This document shows positions 1 through 7,503 of a stretch of 33,131 nucleotides of DNA, piece after piece; position 1 is the first letter of the stretch; every line of letters starts with the position of its first letter. The stretch spans positions 1-33,131 of the forward strand of contig CALEHW010000047.1 of assembly GCA_937877715.1 (NCBI GenBank), given 5' to 3'. Position numbers and translations under genes: made by a program. Under the pieces are notes generated by a model, which had not been told where the DNA came from, ran no database searches, and saw only the letters and a list, made by a program, of their open reading frames with translations. Origin of the DNA: an uncultured Methylophaga sp. (lineage in GTDB: Bacteria; Pseudomonadota; Gammaproteobacteria; GCF-002020875).

Positions 1-37
1 CTGGACATGTTGGGTAGTCTACCGCAATCTCGCTAAT

Positions 38-55
38 CTTGCAGGCCTGACCCCA
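38..55 (+). repeat. Diverged partial copy of the dispersed GCCTGACCCC repeat
   Basis: About 14 of 18 bases match the 3' half of the 25-bp repeat found intact at 646-670. The copy ends two bases before the pgsA stop codon (minus strand), so it sits directly downstream of that gene. It is too short and diverged to be certain on its own. The same placement against a stop codon as in other copies supports it. Confidence 0.4.
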
Positions 56-56
56 G

Positions 57-614
57 TTATTGTTGGTTCAACACGGGCCATGCGGCACGTAGGTACATCA
101 CCATGGACCAGAGTGTTAGCAGCATTGCCACGTAGAGTAGTACCATGCCGACAACGGCTGTCGGGATCTCGCCAATCGGCTCCCGGTAGAGCAGTAGCAG
201 GATGGCAACCATCTGTGCTGTGGTCTTGATCTTGCCGACCATTGATACCGCCACATTGGTGCGGTTGCCCATCTCTGCCATCCACTCCCGCAGTGCTGAT
301 ATTGCGATCTCACGCCCGATAATGACGATGGCCGGAACTGCCGCCCAGAGGGTCAGCATGTCGCTTACCAGCAGTACCAGTGCTGCTGCCACCATCAGTT
401 TGTCTGCAACCGGGTCGAGGAAGGCGCCGAATGCTGAGGTCTGGTTCAGCTTTCTTGCCAGAAAGCCATCCAGCCAGTCGGTCACTGCTGCGAGCACGAA
501 GATGGCTGCGGCAGCTGTTCTCCCCCACTCGACCGGCAGGTAGAAGGCGATAATGAAGAAGGGGATCAGGATGATCCGCAGCAGGGTTATCATGGTAGGA
601 ATATTTAGCTTCAT
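57..614 (-). CDS. pgsA: CDP-diacylglycerol--glycerol-3-phosphate 3-phosphatidyltransferase
   Basis: This 185-residue integral membrane enzyme makes phosphatidylglycerophosphate from CDP-diacylglycerol and glycerol-3-phosphate, the committed step to phosphatidylglycerol and cardiolipin. The CDP-alcohol phosphotransferase signature is complete: D46, D49, G50, A53, R54, G63, D67 and D71, within the stretch beginning [10 protein letters not shown]. Several hydrophobic segments surround it, and the length is normal for the family. It lies downstream of uvrC on the same strand, and uvrC-pgsA adjacency is common in gammaproteobacteria. The 64-bp gap to uvrC contains one copy of a dispersed repeat. 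The ATG at 614 has only a weak Shine-Dalgarno sequence, but the N-terminus MKLNIPT matches the family. Confidence 0.95.
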   Translation of the reverse strand: MKLNIPTMITLLRIILIPFFIIAFYLPVEWGRTAAAAIFVLAAVTDWLDGFLARKLNQTSAFGAFLDPVADKLMVAAALVLLVSDMLTLWAAVPAIVIIGREIAISALREWMAEMGNRTNVAVSMVGKIKTTAQMVAILLLLYREPIGEIPTAVVGMVLLYVAMLLTLWSMVMYLRAAWPVLNQQ

Positions 615-645
615 CTCGTCTTGGGGTTGGGGTCATGATCAAACA

Positions 646-670
646 AGTCAAATGCGCAAGCCTGACCCCA
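646..670 (+). repeat. Dispersed 25-bp repeat, copy 1 (single)
   Basis: This copy carries the core TCAAATGCGCAAGCCTGACC and lies between uvrC (stop at 679) and pgsA (start at 614), inside a probable uvrC-pgsA transcription unit. The same sequence recurs at 3613-3637 (inverted), 3652-3676, 3688-3712 and 25672-25696. Placement only in short gaps against gene ends resembles REP-type elements moved by Y1/RAYT transposases. No such transposase gene is visible here. Confidence 0.85.
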
Positions 671-678
671 TTGTCTCC

Positions 679-2493
679 TTATGTTTCGTGAAATCTATCA
701 TAAATCCGCTGTGCAATCTCGAGATTGATCCCGGGAACCGCCGAAAGGTCTTCTACTCCTGCTCTGGCCACCTCTTGCAGCCCCCCAAAGTGGTTTAGTA
801 GCTGTTGTCTGCGTTTGGGGCCCACCCCGGCAACTCCCTCCAGCGGGGAGCGGTTTCTTTTTTTGGCGCGCCGTTGACGGTGGCCGGTGATGGCAAAACG
901 GTGGGATTCATCCCTGATCTGCTGAATCAGCAATAGTGCTGGGGAGCCTGCTGGCAGGGTCTGTGGTGGTGCGCCATTCAAGAAGAGCTTCTCTTGCCCT
1001 GCTTTGCGGTCCGGCCCCTTGGCTACACCAAGAGTGGTTACCCCTTCGACCTGAAGCTCTTCAAGCAATTTGCGGGCCTCACTGCACTGTCCGGGGCCGC
1101 CATCAATCAGCAGCAGGTCTGGCAGTTTTCCCTCCCCCTTGATTAGGCGTGTGTAGCGTCGCTCCAGGGCCTGGCGCATGGCTGCATAGTCATCTCCCCC
1201 GGTGATATCGCGGATATTGAAGCGTCTATAGTCAGATTTTAGTGCTGCGCCATCCTCAAATACCACGCAGGAGGCGACTGTCTCTTCCCCCATGGTGTGG
1301 CTGATGTCGAAACACTCCATCCGTTGTGGTAGCTGATCAAGTTTTAGTGCATCTTGAAGTGCCTCTACCCTGGCCACTGCACTGGCAGCATGGGAGAGCC
1401 TGGTGCTGAGGGCGAGCTCTGCATTCTCTAGTGCCATTCTCATCCAGCGGGCCCGATCACCGCGGAGCTGGTGGCGGATTGAGACCTTGTGTCCTGTATG
1501 TGCAGAGAGCACTTCCTGCAGTAGTTCCAGCTGTTCTGGCCTGCTGTTTAGCAGAATCTCTGAGGGGGCGTGATGTTGCAGGTAGTGTTGGGAGATGAAG
1601 GCGTAGAGGAGATCCGCTTCGCTCTTGCCTTGTACATTCTGCGGAAAGTAGCTGCGATTTCCGAGGTTTTGGCCATGGCGAAAATTGAATAGCTGGATGG
1701 AGGCGTGACCCCCGTTCATCGCCACTGCTACCACATCGAGATCTCCCCGCTCACCAGTGATGTACTGTTTCTCCTGGATACGTCGCAGGCTGGAGATCTG
1801 GTCTCGGGTGCGGGCCGCCTCTTCGTAGTGCAACTCAGCTGCTGCCTGCTCCATCTGTCTGATCAGGTTGTTGATGACCTCGCCACTTTTGCCCTCAAGG
1901 AAGAGCACGGCGTGGTCTACATCATGTTGGTACTGCTGCGGGGTGATCAGCTCGGTACAGGGGGCGGTGCAACGCTGGATCTGGTGCTGCAGACAGGGGC
2001 GAGAGCGGTTACGGAAGAAGCCATCCTCGCACTGGCGCACCGGGAAGAGCTTCTGCATCAATCTCAGGCTCTCGCGCACCGCTCCGGCACTTGGGTAGGG
2101 GCCGAAATAGCGCCCCTTACCTTTTCTGGCGCCACGATGGAATCCCAGACGGGGGAATTTGGTGTGGGTGGATAGGTAGATGTAGGGGTAGCTTTTGTCA
2201 TCCCGCAGCAGAATATTGTAGCGGGGGCGATGCTTTTTGATGAGATTACTCTCTAGAATCAGCGCCTCATTCTCGGTATGGGTGGTCGTCACCTCGATGG
2301 AGGCAACATGTGACATCAGCGCCCTGGTTTTTGGGGCCAATCCGCTGGAGCGAAAATAGCTGGAGACCCGCTTTTTGAGGTTGCGTGCCTTCCCTATATA
2401 GAGAATATCGCCATCCGCATTCAACATCCGATAGACCCCGGGGCGTGTGGTCTCTGTTAGGGTTGGCCTCTCCATAAAAATGGATGGTATCAT
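679..2493 (-). CDS. uvrC: Excinuclease ABC subunit C
   Basis: UvrC makes the dual incisions around DNA damage in nucleotide excision repair after UvrAB loading. The 604-residue product has the expected order of domains. An N-terminal GIY-YIG nuclease (about 16-95) carries TRPGVYRML and ILYIGKARNLKKR. A UVR/UvrB-binding helix lies near 205-235. The central and C-terminal RNase H-like endonuclease includes MECFDISH and LLLIDGGPGQ. A helix-hairpin-helix tail (GVAGVGPKRRQQLL, LSAVPGI) ends the protein. The ATG at 2493 leaves 17 residues before PGVYRM, as in E. coli UvrC, which favours it over an internal ATG at 2475. The start is only 8 bp from the divergent ATG at 2502, so each promoter must lie inside the other gene. 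Confidence 0.95.
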   Translation of the reverse strand: MIPSIFMERPTLTETTRPGVYRMLNADGDILYIGKARNLKKRVSSYFRSSGLAPKTRALMSHVASIEVTTTHTENEALILESNLIKKHRPRYNILLRDDKSYPYIYLSTHTKFPRLGFHRGARKGKGRYFGPYPSAGAVRESLRLMQKLFPVRQCEDGFFRNRSRPCLQHQIQRCTAPCTELITPQQYQHDVDHAVLFLEGKSGEVINNLIRQMEQAAAELHYEEAARTRDQISSLRRIQEKQYITGERGDLDVVAVAMNGGHASIQLFNFRHGQNLGNRSYFPQNVQGKSEADLLYAFISQHYLQHHAPSEILLNSRPEQLELLQEVLSAHTGHKVSIRHQLRGDRARWMRMALENAELALSTRLSHAASAVARVEALQDALKLDQLPQRMECFDISHTMGEETVASCVVFEDGAALKSDYRRFNIRDITGGDDYAAMRQALERRYTRLIKGEGKLPDLLLIDGGPGQCSEARKLLEELQVEGVTTLGVAKGPDRKAGQEKLFLNGAPPQTLPAGSPALLLIQQIRDESHRFAITGHRQRRAKKRNRSPLEGVAGVGPKRRQQLLNHFGGLQEVARAGVEDLSAVPGINLEIAQRIYDRFHET

Positions 2494-2501
2494 GGCAAAC
2501 T

Positions 2502-3107
2502 ATGAGTTCCGCAGATAGAAGCCTGAAAAGGCTGCACAAGCTTCTACAGAGCAGCGACACAATATCTGGCAGGCCAGAGCGTTCGCTGCGCCCCAGAAAG
2601 GAGCTGCCGGATGATTTTGTCGAGGCCAGTCTGCCGCCATTGAGAAACCTGAAGCCACGTGGAAAGAGCCCCTCATTTTTTCTCTCCAGGGGGGAGGTTT
2701 CAGGTCAGCTACTGAAGAGGGCGTACTATATTAACCGGCTGAACCGCAGGGTTATAAATCGGCTTGGGCTCCCCTACTCTGCCCATCTGCGGCTGAGCTC
2801 GATTACCACCGCCGGGGTTGCTATTGTCCATGCGGACTCCCCCAGCTGGGCCCAACGTGGGCACTTTCTGCAGCAGAATATTCTTGATCTACTGCATCAG
2901 GAGGGGGTTCGCCAGGCTAAACGGGTGAGGCTGAAGGTTCGCTTCTCCAATGAGCCTCCGCAGCGCAGGGCAATCAACGCAAAACAGGTCTCCATCAAGG
3001 TTGCGGAGCAGCTCTCCAGCCAAGCGCGCTCCACCAAGGGGGAGCTGGGGCAGTCGATGCAGCGGCTCTCCAATACACTATTGCGCAATAGACAGCGAGG
3101 ATCGTGA
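2502..3107 (+). CDS. DUF721/DciA-like protein
   Basis: The product is 201 residues from the ATG at 2502. An in-frame ATG at 2484 would overlap uvrC. The middle to C-terminal part matches the DUF721 pattern: a helical stretch, then LGLPYSAHLRLSSI, then VAIVHADSPSWAQRGHFL, then a basic strand ending VRLKVRF. DUF721 includes DciA, which assists loading of the replicative DnaB helicase in bacteria lacking DnaC-type loaders. The N-terminal 60 residues are basic and probably disordered. The protein is longer than typical gammaproteobacterial DciA and is not in the usual lpxC/secA context, so function as the main DciA is inference. It is divergent from uvrC with no room for a separate promoter region. 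Confidence 0.7.
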   Translation: MSSADRSLKRLHKLLQSSDTISGRPERSLRPRKELPDDFVEASLPPLRNLKPRGKSPSFFLSRGEVSGQLLKRAYYINRLNRRVINRLGLPYSAHLRLSSITTAGVAIVHADSPSWAQRGHFLQQNILDLLHQEGVRQAKRVRLKVRFSNEPPQRRAINAKQVSIKVAEQLSSQARSTKGELGQSMQRLSNTLLRNRQRGS

Positions 3108-3116
3108 ACAGTAGGG

Positions 3117-3122
3117 TATAAT
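3117..3122 (+). promoter_or_regulatory. Putative -10 box for the FKBP gene
   Basis: A perfect TATAAT lies 51 bp before the start codon at 3174, ten bases after the upstream stop codon. The best -35 match (TAGACA at 3089-3094) is 22 bp away, which is too far, so only the -10 element is supported. Confidence 0.4.
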
Positions 3123-3173
3123 GCCCCCTTTTTCAGAGGGGAGGCGATCCCCGTTTTTCAGGGAAGCAGGCCG

Positions 3174-3602
3174 ATGTCCAAAGCAGAAGATGGCAATACC
3201 GTAAAGATCCACTACACAGGAACACTGGAGGATGGCTCCCAGTTTGACTCGTCAGAGGGGAGAGAGCCTCTTGAATTCACTATTGGTAGCGGCCAGGTTA
3301 TTCCCGGCTTTGACAAGGCCTGCTGCGGAATGGCAGTTGGCGATAAGGTTACCGTAACTCTTGCCCCCGAGGACGCGTACGGTGAACACAACCCGGAGAT
3401 GATTGCGACTGTTGATCGCTCAATGATGCCTGATGATCTCAATCCTGAGGTAGGGATGCCGATGAATGCATCTGGACCAAACGGTGAGACTCTAAATTTC
3501 GTCATCACCGCATTTGATGATGAGACGGTTACTGTTGACGGTAACGCCCCACTGGCCGGCAAGGCGCTCACCTTCGCAGTTGAGATGGTTGAGATTAGCT
3601 AA
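3174..3602 (+). CDS. FKBP-type peptidyl-prolyl cis-trans isomerase (SlyD/FkpB-like)
   Basis: This 142-residue cytoplasmic prolyl isomerase or chaperone has no signal peptide. The FKBP half is seen in VKIHYTGTLEDGSQFDSS, GSGQVIPGFDKA and GMAVGDKVTVTLAPEDAYGE. An inserted-in-flap chaperone domain (roughly 70-120) follows. The chain then returns to the FKBP core with NAPLAGKALTFAVEMVEI. This arrangement is the SlyD/SlpA (FkpB) type. It lacks the His- and Cys-rich metal-binding tail of E. coli SlyD. It stands as a single gene with its own -10 box. Downstream, before prfC, lies a perfect 30-bp hairpin made of the dispersed repeat, which may end its transcript. Confidence 0.9.
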   Translation: MSKAEDGNTVKIHYTGTLEDGSQFDSSEGREPLEFTIGSGQVIPGFDKACCGMAVGDKVTVTLAPEDAYGEHNPEMIATVDRSMMPDDLNPEVGMPMNASGPNGETLNFVITAFDDETVTVDGNAPLAGKALTFAVEMVEIS

Positions 3603-3612
3603 AGAACTCATA

Positions 3613-3676
3613 GGGTCAGGCTTGCGCATTTGACTATTGTTACGCATAACAATAGTCAAATGCGCAAGCCTGACCC
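3613..3676. repeat. Perfect 30-bp inverted repeat with 4-base loop, made of two dispersed-repeat copies
   Basis: Positions 3613-3642 are exactly complementary to 3647-3676 around the loop CGCA at 3643-3646. The outer 25 bp of each arm is the dispersed repeat in opposite orientation, and the inner arm (ACTATTGTTA and its complement) extends the stem. The first arm starts 11 bases after the FKBP stop codon. The pair resembles a BIME/REP doublet. It could also act as an mRNA 3' end or a terminator, although no T run follows. Confidence 0.9.
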
Positions 3677-3686
3677 CATAATACAT

Positions 3687-3716
3687 AATAGTCAAATGCG
3701 CAAGCCTGACCCCATA
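3687..3716 (+). repeat. Third tandem copy of the dispersed repeat, abutting prfC
   Basis: Thirty bases here repeat 3651-3680 exactly at a 36-bp period. The copy ends six bases before the prfC start codon at 3722. The region where a Shine-Dalgarno sequence should lie is therefore repeat-derived and shows no good GGAG. Confidence 0.9.
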
Positions 3717-3721
3717 ATGAG

Positions 3722-5302
3722 ATGAGTCAACTCCAGGATGAGATTGCCAAACGGAGGACGTTTGCCATCATCTCGCACCCCGATGCGGGTAAAACAACCA
3801 TTACCGAGAAGTTGCTGCTGTTTGGAAAGTTGATTCAGCAGGCTGGTACTGTCAAGGGGCGCGGGTCTGATCGCCATGCGACTTCTGACTGGATGGAGAT
3901 GGAGAAGGAGCGTGGGATCTCGGTCACCACCTCGGTGATGCAGTTTCCTTACAAGGATCGGATGGTAAATCTGCTGGATACTCCCGGGCATGAGGATTTC
4001 TCTGAGGATACTTATCGTACTCTAACCGCGGTGGATTCTGCGCTGATGGTGATTGATGGTGCCAAGGGTGTTGAGCCGCGCACTATCAAGCTGATGGAGG
4101 TGTGCCGGTTGCGCACCACCCCTATTCTTACCTTTATCAACAAGATGGATCGCGATATTCGTGACCCTATTGAGCTGCTGGATGAGGTGGAGGAGATACT
4201 TAATATCAAATGCGCCCCCATCAACTGGCCCATCGGTATGGGCAAGGAGTTCAAGGGGATCTATCAGCTGGATCGGGATCGCACCATTCTCTACCAGAGG
4301 GGTCAGGGTCATACCATCCAGCAGGAGCAGATTATCGAGGGGCTGGATAATCCGGAGCTGGATGAGGCGATCGGCAGTCTGGCAGAGGATCTGCGTGAGG
4401 AGTTGGAGCTGGTTCAGGGGGCGAGTCACACATTCAACCTGGATGAGTATCTTGCCGGGGAGCTGACCCCAGTCTATTTTGGTACCGCGCTGGGTAACTT
4501 CGGGGTAAAGGAGATGCTGGATGGCTTTGTTGAGATTGCCCCCACTCCTCAACCACGTGACACCGAGAATCGCACAGTCACTCCTGATGAGGAGCAGTTC
4601 ACTGGTTTTGTCTTTAAGATCCAGGCCAATATGGACCCAAAGCATCGTGATCGCATCGCCTTTATGCGAGTCTGTTCCGGCAGTTTTCAGCAGGGGATGA
4701 AGCTACGCCATAGCCGCATCAATAAGGATATTGCGATCCCCAATGCCCTCACCTTTCTGGCTGGTGATCGATCTCACACAGATGAGGCGTGGCCAGGGGA
4801 TATTATCGGGATCCATAACCATGGCACCATCCAGATCGGGGACAGCTTCAGCCAGGGTGAGCTGCTACGCTTTACCGGCATCCCCCACTTTGCCCCGGAG
4901 CTGTTCCGTCTGGTTCGTCTCAAGGATCCACTAAAGAACAAACAGCTACAGAAAGGGCTGAAACAGCTCTCTGAGGAGGGGGCGACCCAGCTCTTTATGC
5001 CGCTCAACAATAACCATCTTATCCTCGGGGCGGTTGGCATACTGCAGTTTGATGTGGTTGCCCACCGGCTGAAACATGAGTACAAGGTTGAGGCGATCTA
5101 CGAGAACGTTTCGGTAGCCACCGCACGCTGGGTTGAATGTGAGGATGGAGTTGAGCTGGAGCGGTTCAGAAAGAGAAGTAGTGACAACCTGGCAATAGAT
5201 GGTGGAGGCAATCTGACCTACCTGGCGCCAACCAGAGTCAACCTTGATCTGACCATAGAGCGTTGGCCCAAGGTTGGATTCCACGCCACAAGAGAGCACT
5301 AA
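3722..5302 (+). CDS. prfC: Peptide chain release factor 3
   Basis: RF3 is a translational GTPase that removes RF1 and RF2 from the ribosome after termination. The 526-residue product has G1 (HPDAGKTT, about 19-26), a switch I region followed by [11 protein letters not shown]3 ([15 protein letters not shown]) and G4 (NKMD). EF-Tu-like and C-terminal domains follow (GVLQ-type [11 protein letters not shown], then VATARWVE). The length equals that of E. coli RF3. The ATG at 3722 begins [20 protein letters not shown], the normal N-terminus. The dispersed repeat comes to within six bases of the start and has left no recognisable ribosome-binding site, which is unusual. Confidence 0.97.
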   Translation: MSQLQDEIAKRRTFAIISHPDAGKTTITEKLLLFGKLIQQAGTVKGRGSDRHATSDWMEMEKERGISVTTSVMQFPYKDRMVNLLDTPGHEDFSEDTYRTLTAVDSALMVIDGAKGVEPRTIKLMEVCRLRTTPILTFINKMDRDIRDPIELLDEVEEILNIKCAPINWPIGMGKEFKGIYQLDRDRTILYQRGQGHTIQQEQIIEGLDNPELDEAIGSLAEDLREELELVQGASHTFNLDEYLAGELTPVYFGTALGNFGVKEMLDGFVEIAPTPQPRDTENRTVTPDEEQFTGFVFKIQANMDPKHRDRIAFMRVCSGSFQQGMKLRHSRINKDIAIPNALTFLAGDRSHTDEAWPGDIIGIHNHGTIQIGDSFSQGELLRFTGIPHFAPELFRLVRLKDPLKNKQLQKGLKQLSEEGATQLFMPLNNNHLILGAVGILQFDVVAHRLKHEYKVEAIYENVSVATARWVECEDGVELERFRKRSSDNLAIDGGGNLTYLAPTRVNLDLTIERWPKVGFHATREH

Positions 5303-5410
5303 CACTCTTCTGATGTTTTCTCTCTGCTAGCTGTTGCCAATTTTTCAATAGATAATGGGTGCGGTTGGATTGTAATTAAATGCATATATTGGCCTATTCA
5401 CACATTCTAT

Positions 5411-5438
5411 TTTACTATTCAACGTTTTTCTTTATAAT
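5411..5438 (+). promoter_or_regulatory. Putative sigma-70 promoter for the Gly-rich exported protein
   Basis: TTTACT at 5411-5416 and a perfect TATAAT at 5433-5438 are separated by 16 bp in a very AT-rich gap. This gives a leader of about 75 bases before the ATG at 5521. The consensus -10, the AT-rich upstream DNA and the strong downstream terminator all suggest high expression of a monocistronic mRNA. Confidence 0.6.
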
Positions 5439-5520
5439 GGGCTGCAAATGTTGAGGAGCAACCGCTCTGATTCAAATTTTTTAACCATTTTTTAGTTTTT
5501 TAAATTTAAAGGAAAATATC

Positions 5521-5838
5521 ATGAAAAAGATTATTGCTACTATCGCCCTCGTTGCTTTTGCTTCTAGCGCTTCTGCTTTCTTCGGTGGGTCTGATGACAA
5601 CCAGTCTGGTTACGGAACTGGTGCTGCTGATGGTGCTTTCGACGGAAAGGGTCGTGGTGCTGGTAAGGGAAATGCTGACGCAGAGGGTAACTTCAGCATG
5701 ACTATCAATGCTTCTGGTAAGGGTTCTTCTAACATGGAAGCTGACATGGACGCTGCTGAGAATGCTCGCATGAACGGTACTACTGACGTTCGCACTGAGA
5801 ACACTCCTGCTTATGCTTATGCTCCTGTTGCTAAGTAA
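5521..5838 (+). CDS. Small exported Gly/Ala/Asp-rich protein, candidate sulfur-globule envelope protein
   Basis: The product is 105 residues. A clear Sec signal peptide (MKKIIATIALVAFASSASA) has an ASA cleavage site after residue 19. The mature part starts FFGGSDDN and is low-complexity, rich in Gly, Ala, Asp and Asn, with GKGRGAGKGN and ASGKGSSN, a Tyr-containing end and no cysteine. This composition, the exported location and a dsr-bearing genome fit the sulfur-globule proteins that coat periplasmic sulfur in Chromatiaceae and relatives. The assignment rests on composition, not on a domain I can align. The ribosome site AAAGGA lies 7 bases before the ATG. Codon use is strongly biased (GCT, GGT, AAC, CGT), as in highly expressed genes. 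The gene is flanked by a good promoter and a strong terminator. Confidence 0.55.
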   Translation: MKKIIATIALVAFASSASAFFGGSDDNQSGYGTGAADGAFDGKGRGAGKGNADAEGNFSMTINASGKGSSNMEADMDAAENARMNGTTDVRTENTPAYAYAPVAK

Positions 5839-5857
5839 GTAGTTAGAAGTAAGTATC

Positions 5858-5899
5858 TAAAAAAGGCCCCGATGCACTATCTGCATCGGGGCCTTTTTG
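5858..5899 (+). terminator. Rho-independent terminator
   Basis: A perfect 12-bp stem (5865-5876 with 5882-5893) encloses a 5-base loop and is followed by five Ts and preceded by seven As, so it can act in both directions. It lies about 20 bases after the stop codon of the Gly-rich exported protein. Confidence 0.95.
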
Positions 5900-5961
5900 T
5901 TGAACAAAATCCGTTTTGGGGTGGCGATTCGGGGTGTAATCTCGTAGAATTGCGTCCCTCT

Positions 5962-6053
5962 GGAGAGGTGACAGAGCTGGTTGAATGTACCGGTCTTGAA
6001 AACCGGCGTAGGTTAATAGCCTACCCAGGGTTCGAATCCCTGCCTCTCCGCCA
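5962..6053 (+). tRNA. serT: tRNA-Ser (anticodon UGA)
   Basis: The 92-base sequence folds as a class II tRNA. The acceptor stem GGAGAGG pairs with CCTCTCC (6043-6049). The anticodon stem CCGGT/ACCGG encloses the loop CTTGAAA with anticodon TGA at 5997-5999. A long variable arm (about 6007-6026) follows, then a T arm with GGTTCGAATCC. The discriminator is G, and the CCA tail (6051-6053) is encoded. It reads UCA codons. In E. coli the matching serT gene lies beside yccA and tusE. Here it is followed by a yccA-like gene and then the locus holding dsrC. Confidence 0.97.
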
Positions 6054-6162
6054 ATTGGTTTTACTTTTCAGTATGCTATCCACTTCATGTTGAAATTCAG
6101 GGGAACAATCCCCATGTTATATGTTCTAATAGCAGACGATTTTATTTTTATTGAGGAAAATC

Positions 6163-6831
6163 ATGAACCCAGTTGAACAGACGCTTACTCGTGGCCAGGA
6201 ATCTACCCTTGCCACCAACAAGGTAATCAAGAGCACCTATACTCTATTATCAGCCACACTCATCTTCAGCGCCCTGATGGCTGCGCTATCGGTGGTGATA
6301 CAGACATCACCAGGGGTTAGCCTAATGTCCTCGCTGGGGGCTCTGGGGCTGATCTGGATGGTTTTGCCACGCACTGCCAACTCCACCAGCGGGCTTGGGG
6401 TTGTATTTGCCATTACTGGTCTTCTTGGCTTTGGCCTTGGACCTATGTTGACCCAGTATCTGAGTCTTCCTAATGGTGGTGAGCTGATCGCAACAGCATT
6501 TGGTGGAACCGGCATTATCTTCTTGGGGCTCTCTGGTTACGCTTTGACTACCCAGAAGGATTTCAGCTTTATGGGCGGATTCCTGATTGCTGGGCTACTG
6601 ATGGCGCTGGTGGTTATGCTGGCAAATATCTTCTTTGCCATTCCAGCACTCTCACTGGCAATATCCGGAGTAATTATCATGTTGATGAGTGGATTCATCC
6701 TCTACGATACCAGCAGGATGATTCATGACCCTAACGCCAACTACATCATGATGACGGTTGGCCTCTATCTGAACATTTTCAACCTGTTTATCCATCTGCT
6801 CCATATTCTGGGCGCAATGAGGGATAGGTAA
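6163..6831 (+). CDS. yccA: Bax inhibitor-1/YccA family membrane protein
   Basis: This 222-residue protein has about seven hydrophobic segments and almost no soluble domains. The C-terminal part (SGFILYDTSRMIHDPNANYI, then LYLNIFNLFIHLLHILG) is the BI-1/YccA signature, with the paired Asp residues of the family. In E. coli, YccA interacts with the FtsH protease and modulates degradation of membrane proteins. Family members elsewhere are proton-sensitive calcium-leak channels. The ATG at 6163, preceded by TGAGGA at 6 to 7 bases, is preferred to a TTG at 6151. The next genes on the same strand are two small ORFs beyond a terminator at 6859-6884. Confidence 0.9.
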   Translation: MNPVEQTLTRGQESTLATNKVIKSTYTLLSATLIFSALMAALSVVIQTSPGVSLMSSLGALGLIWMVLPRTANSTSGLGVVFAITGLLGFGLGPMLTQYLSLPNGGELIATAFGGTGIIFLGLSGYALTTQKDFSFMGGFLIAGLLMALVVMLANIFFAIPALSLAISGVIIMLMSGFILYDTSRMIHDPNANYIMMTVGLYLNIFNLFIHLLHILGAMRDR

Positions 6832-6858
6832 GATTTGCCGTAAGCGCTGACGATTGAT

Positions 6859-6884
6859 AAGCCCCGAACCTTCGGGGCTTTTTT
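6859..6884 (+). terminator. Rho-independent terminator after yccA
   Basis: A 10-bp GC-rich stem (AAGCCCCGAA/TTCGGGGCTT) is followed by a run of six Ts at 6879-6884. It lies 28 bases after the yccA stop codon. Confidence 0.9.
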
Positions 6885-6946
6885 CATCATAATCGCCCAG
6901 CCTCGCCCCGCACAGAGAGAGGCCAACAACCTGGAGAGACAATATA

Positions 6947-7126
6947 ATGGACTGGATGAAGATTGGGTCTGCCCTGCTGCTATTGATGATGATTGTATAT
7001 ATCTTCCCCAGGGCACGACAGATGATGACCAACAGCCCAAAGGCAGAACCTGGGGAGTGGCGCAGCGCTCTACTCCCCATAGCCGCAGTGGTGCTGTTTG
7101 TGATGATTTTGATAGCTCTGGTCTGA
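6947..7126 (+). CDS. Small two-helix membrane protein, uncharacterised
   Basis: The ATG at 6947 opens a 59-codon frame beginning MDWMKIGSALLLLMMIVYIF and ending VLFVMILIALV. It has two hydrophobic helices (about 5-20 and 43-59) joined by a polar, basic loop of about 22 residues (RARQMMTNSPKAEPGEWRS). A Shine-Dalgarno-like GGAGAG lies at 6932-6937, 9 bases upstream. It sits after the yccA terminator and 18 bp before the next small gene, so the two probably share a transcript. I do not recognise a family. The hydrophobic, membrane-like composition and the ribosome site support a real gene. Confidence 0.6.
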   Translation: MDWMKIGSALLLLMMIVYIFPRARQMMTNSPKAEPGEWRSALLPIAAVVLFVMILIALV

Positions 7127-7144
7127 TGAGGTTCTGAGGGTATA

Positions 7145-7366
7145 ATGGAGCAGACCATGACCGAGATGAGTTACTACGATGCAGTCTGCAGAATGATTGA
7201 GCTCAATGTCGACCCCGAGTATATGGAGGGGTGGATGGGTGGATATCTACGCAACCCTCACCGCGAGGAGCGGGAGATCACGCAGGAGTACTCATCAGGC
7301 TTTGAGGATGGGCTGGAGCGCGACACCCGCCACTTCTGCAGCTGGGTTATTCCACTTAATCACTAA
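7145..7366 (+). CDS. Small soluble acidic protein, uncharacterised
   Basis: The 73-residue product starts at an ATG with GAGGG five bases upstream. It is rich in Glu, Tyr and Met, with MIELNVDPEYMEGWMGGYL and EEREITQEYSSGFEDGLE. There is no signal peptide or membrane helix, and two cysteines (in AVCRM and HFCSW). The protein has charged amphipathic helices and aromatic residues, perhaps for binding a partner. I recognise no family. It lies 18 bp after the small membrane-protein gene and converges on dsrS. The large palindrome at 7379-7493 begins 13 bases after its stop codon. Confidence 0.6.
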   Translation: MEQTMTEMSYYDAVCRMIELNVDPEYMEGWMGGYLRNPHREEREITQEYSSGFEDGLERDTRHFCSWVIPLNH

Positions 7367-7378
7367 CTATTGATAGCC

Positions 7379-7493
7379 TCACAAGCGGCGGCACCCTCCT
7401 GCAGGCAGCGCGCTCAGGCACATCCATGTGGCGCTCGTCTGTGGCCGTCCTGGCCACAGACGGCTGCCCGCAGGAGGGTGTCGCCACTTGTGA
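7379..7493. repeat. 115-bp imperfect palindrome able to fold as a three-way junction, between convergent genes
   Basis: Outer arms 7379-7409 and 7463-7493 (31 bases each) are complementary except for three transition mismatches that allow G-U pairs. Between them are two further hairpins. One is perfect, with 11-bp arms 7436-7446 and 7452-7462. The other is a shorter GCGC-flanked stem at about 7408-7434. The element starts 13 bases after the small-ORF stop and ends 11 bases before the dsrS stop codon. It may end transcripts from both sides or be a non-autonomous mobile element. There is no T tract. Confidence 0.85.
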
Positions 7494-7503
7494 TGTGAGG
7501 GGG

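Noticed and set aside
3613-3716. Short CRISPR array
   Set aside because: The copies are in mixed orientation, with no regular spacers and only one direct period, and the same unit occurs singly elsewhere. This is a dispersed repeat, not an array.
5872-6093. Plus-strand 73-codon frame over the terminator and tRNA
   Set aside because: The frame is produced by the terminator hairpin and tRNA-Ser sequence; both are better supported.
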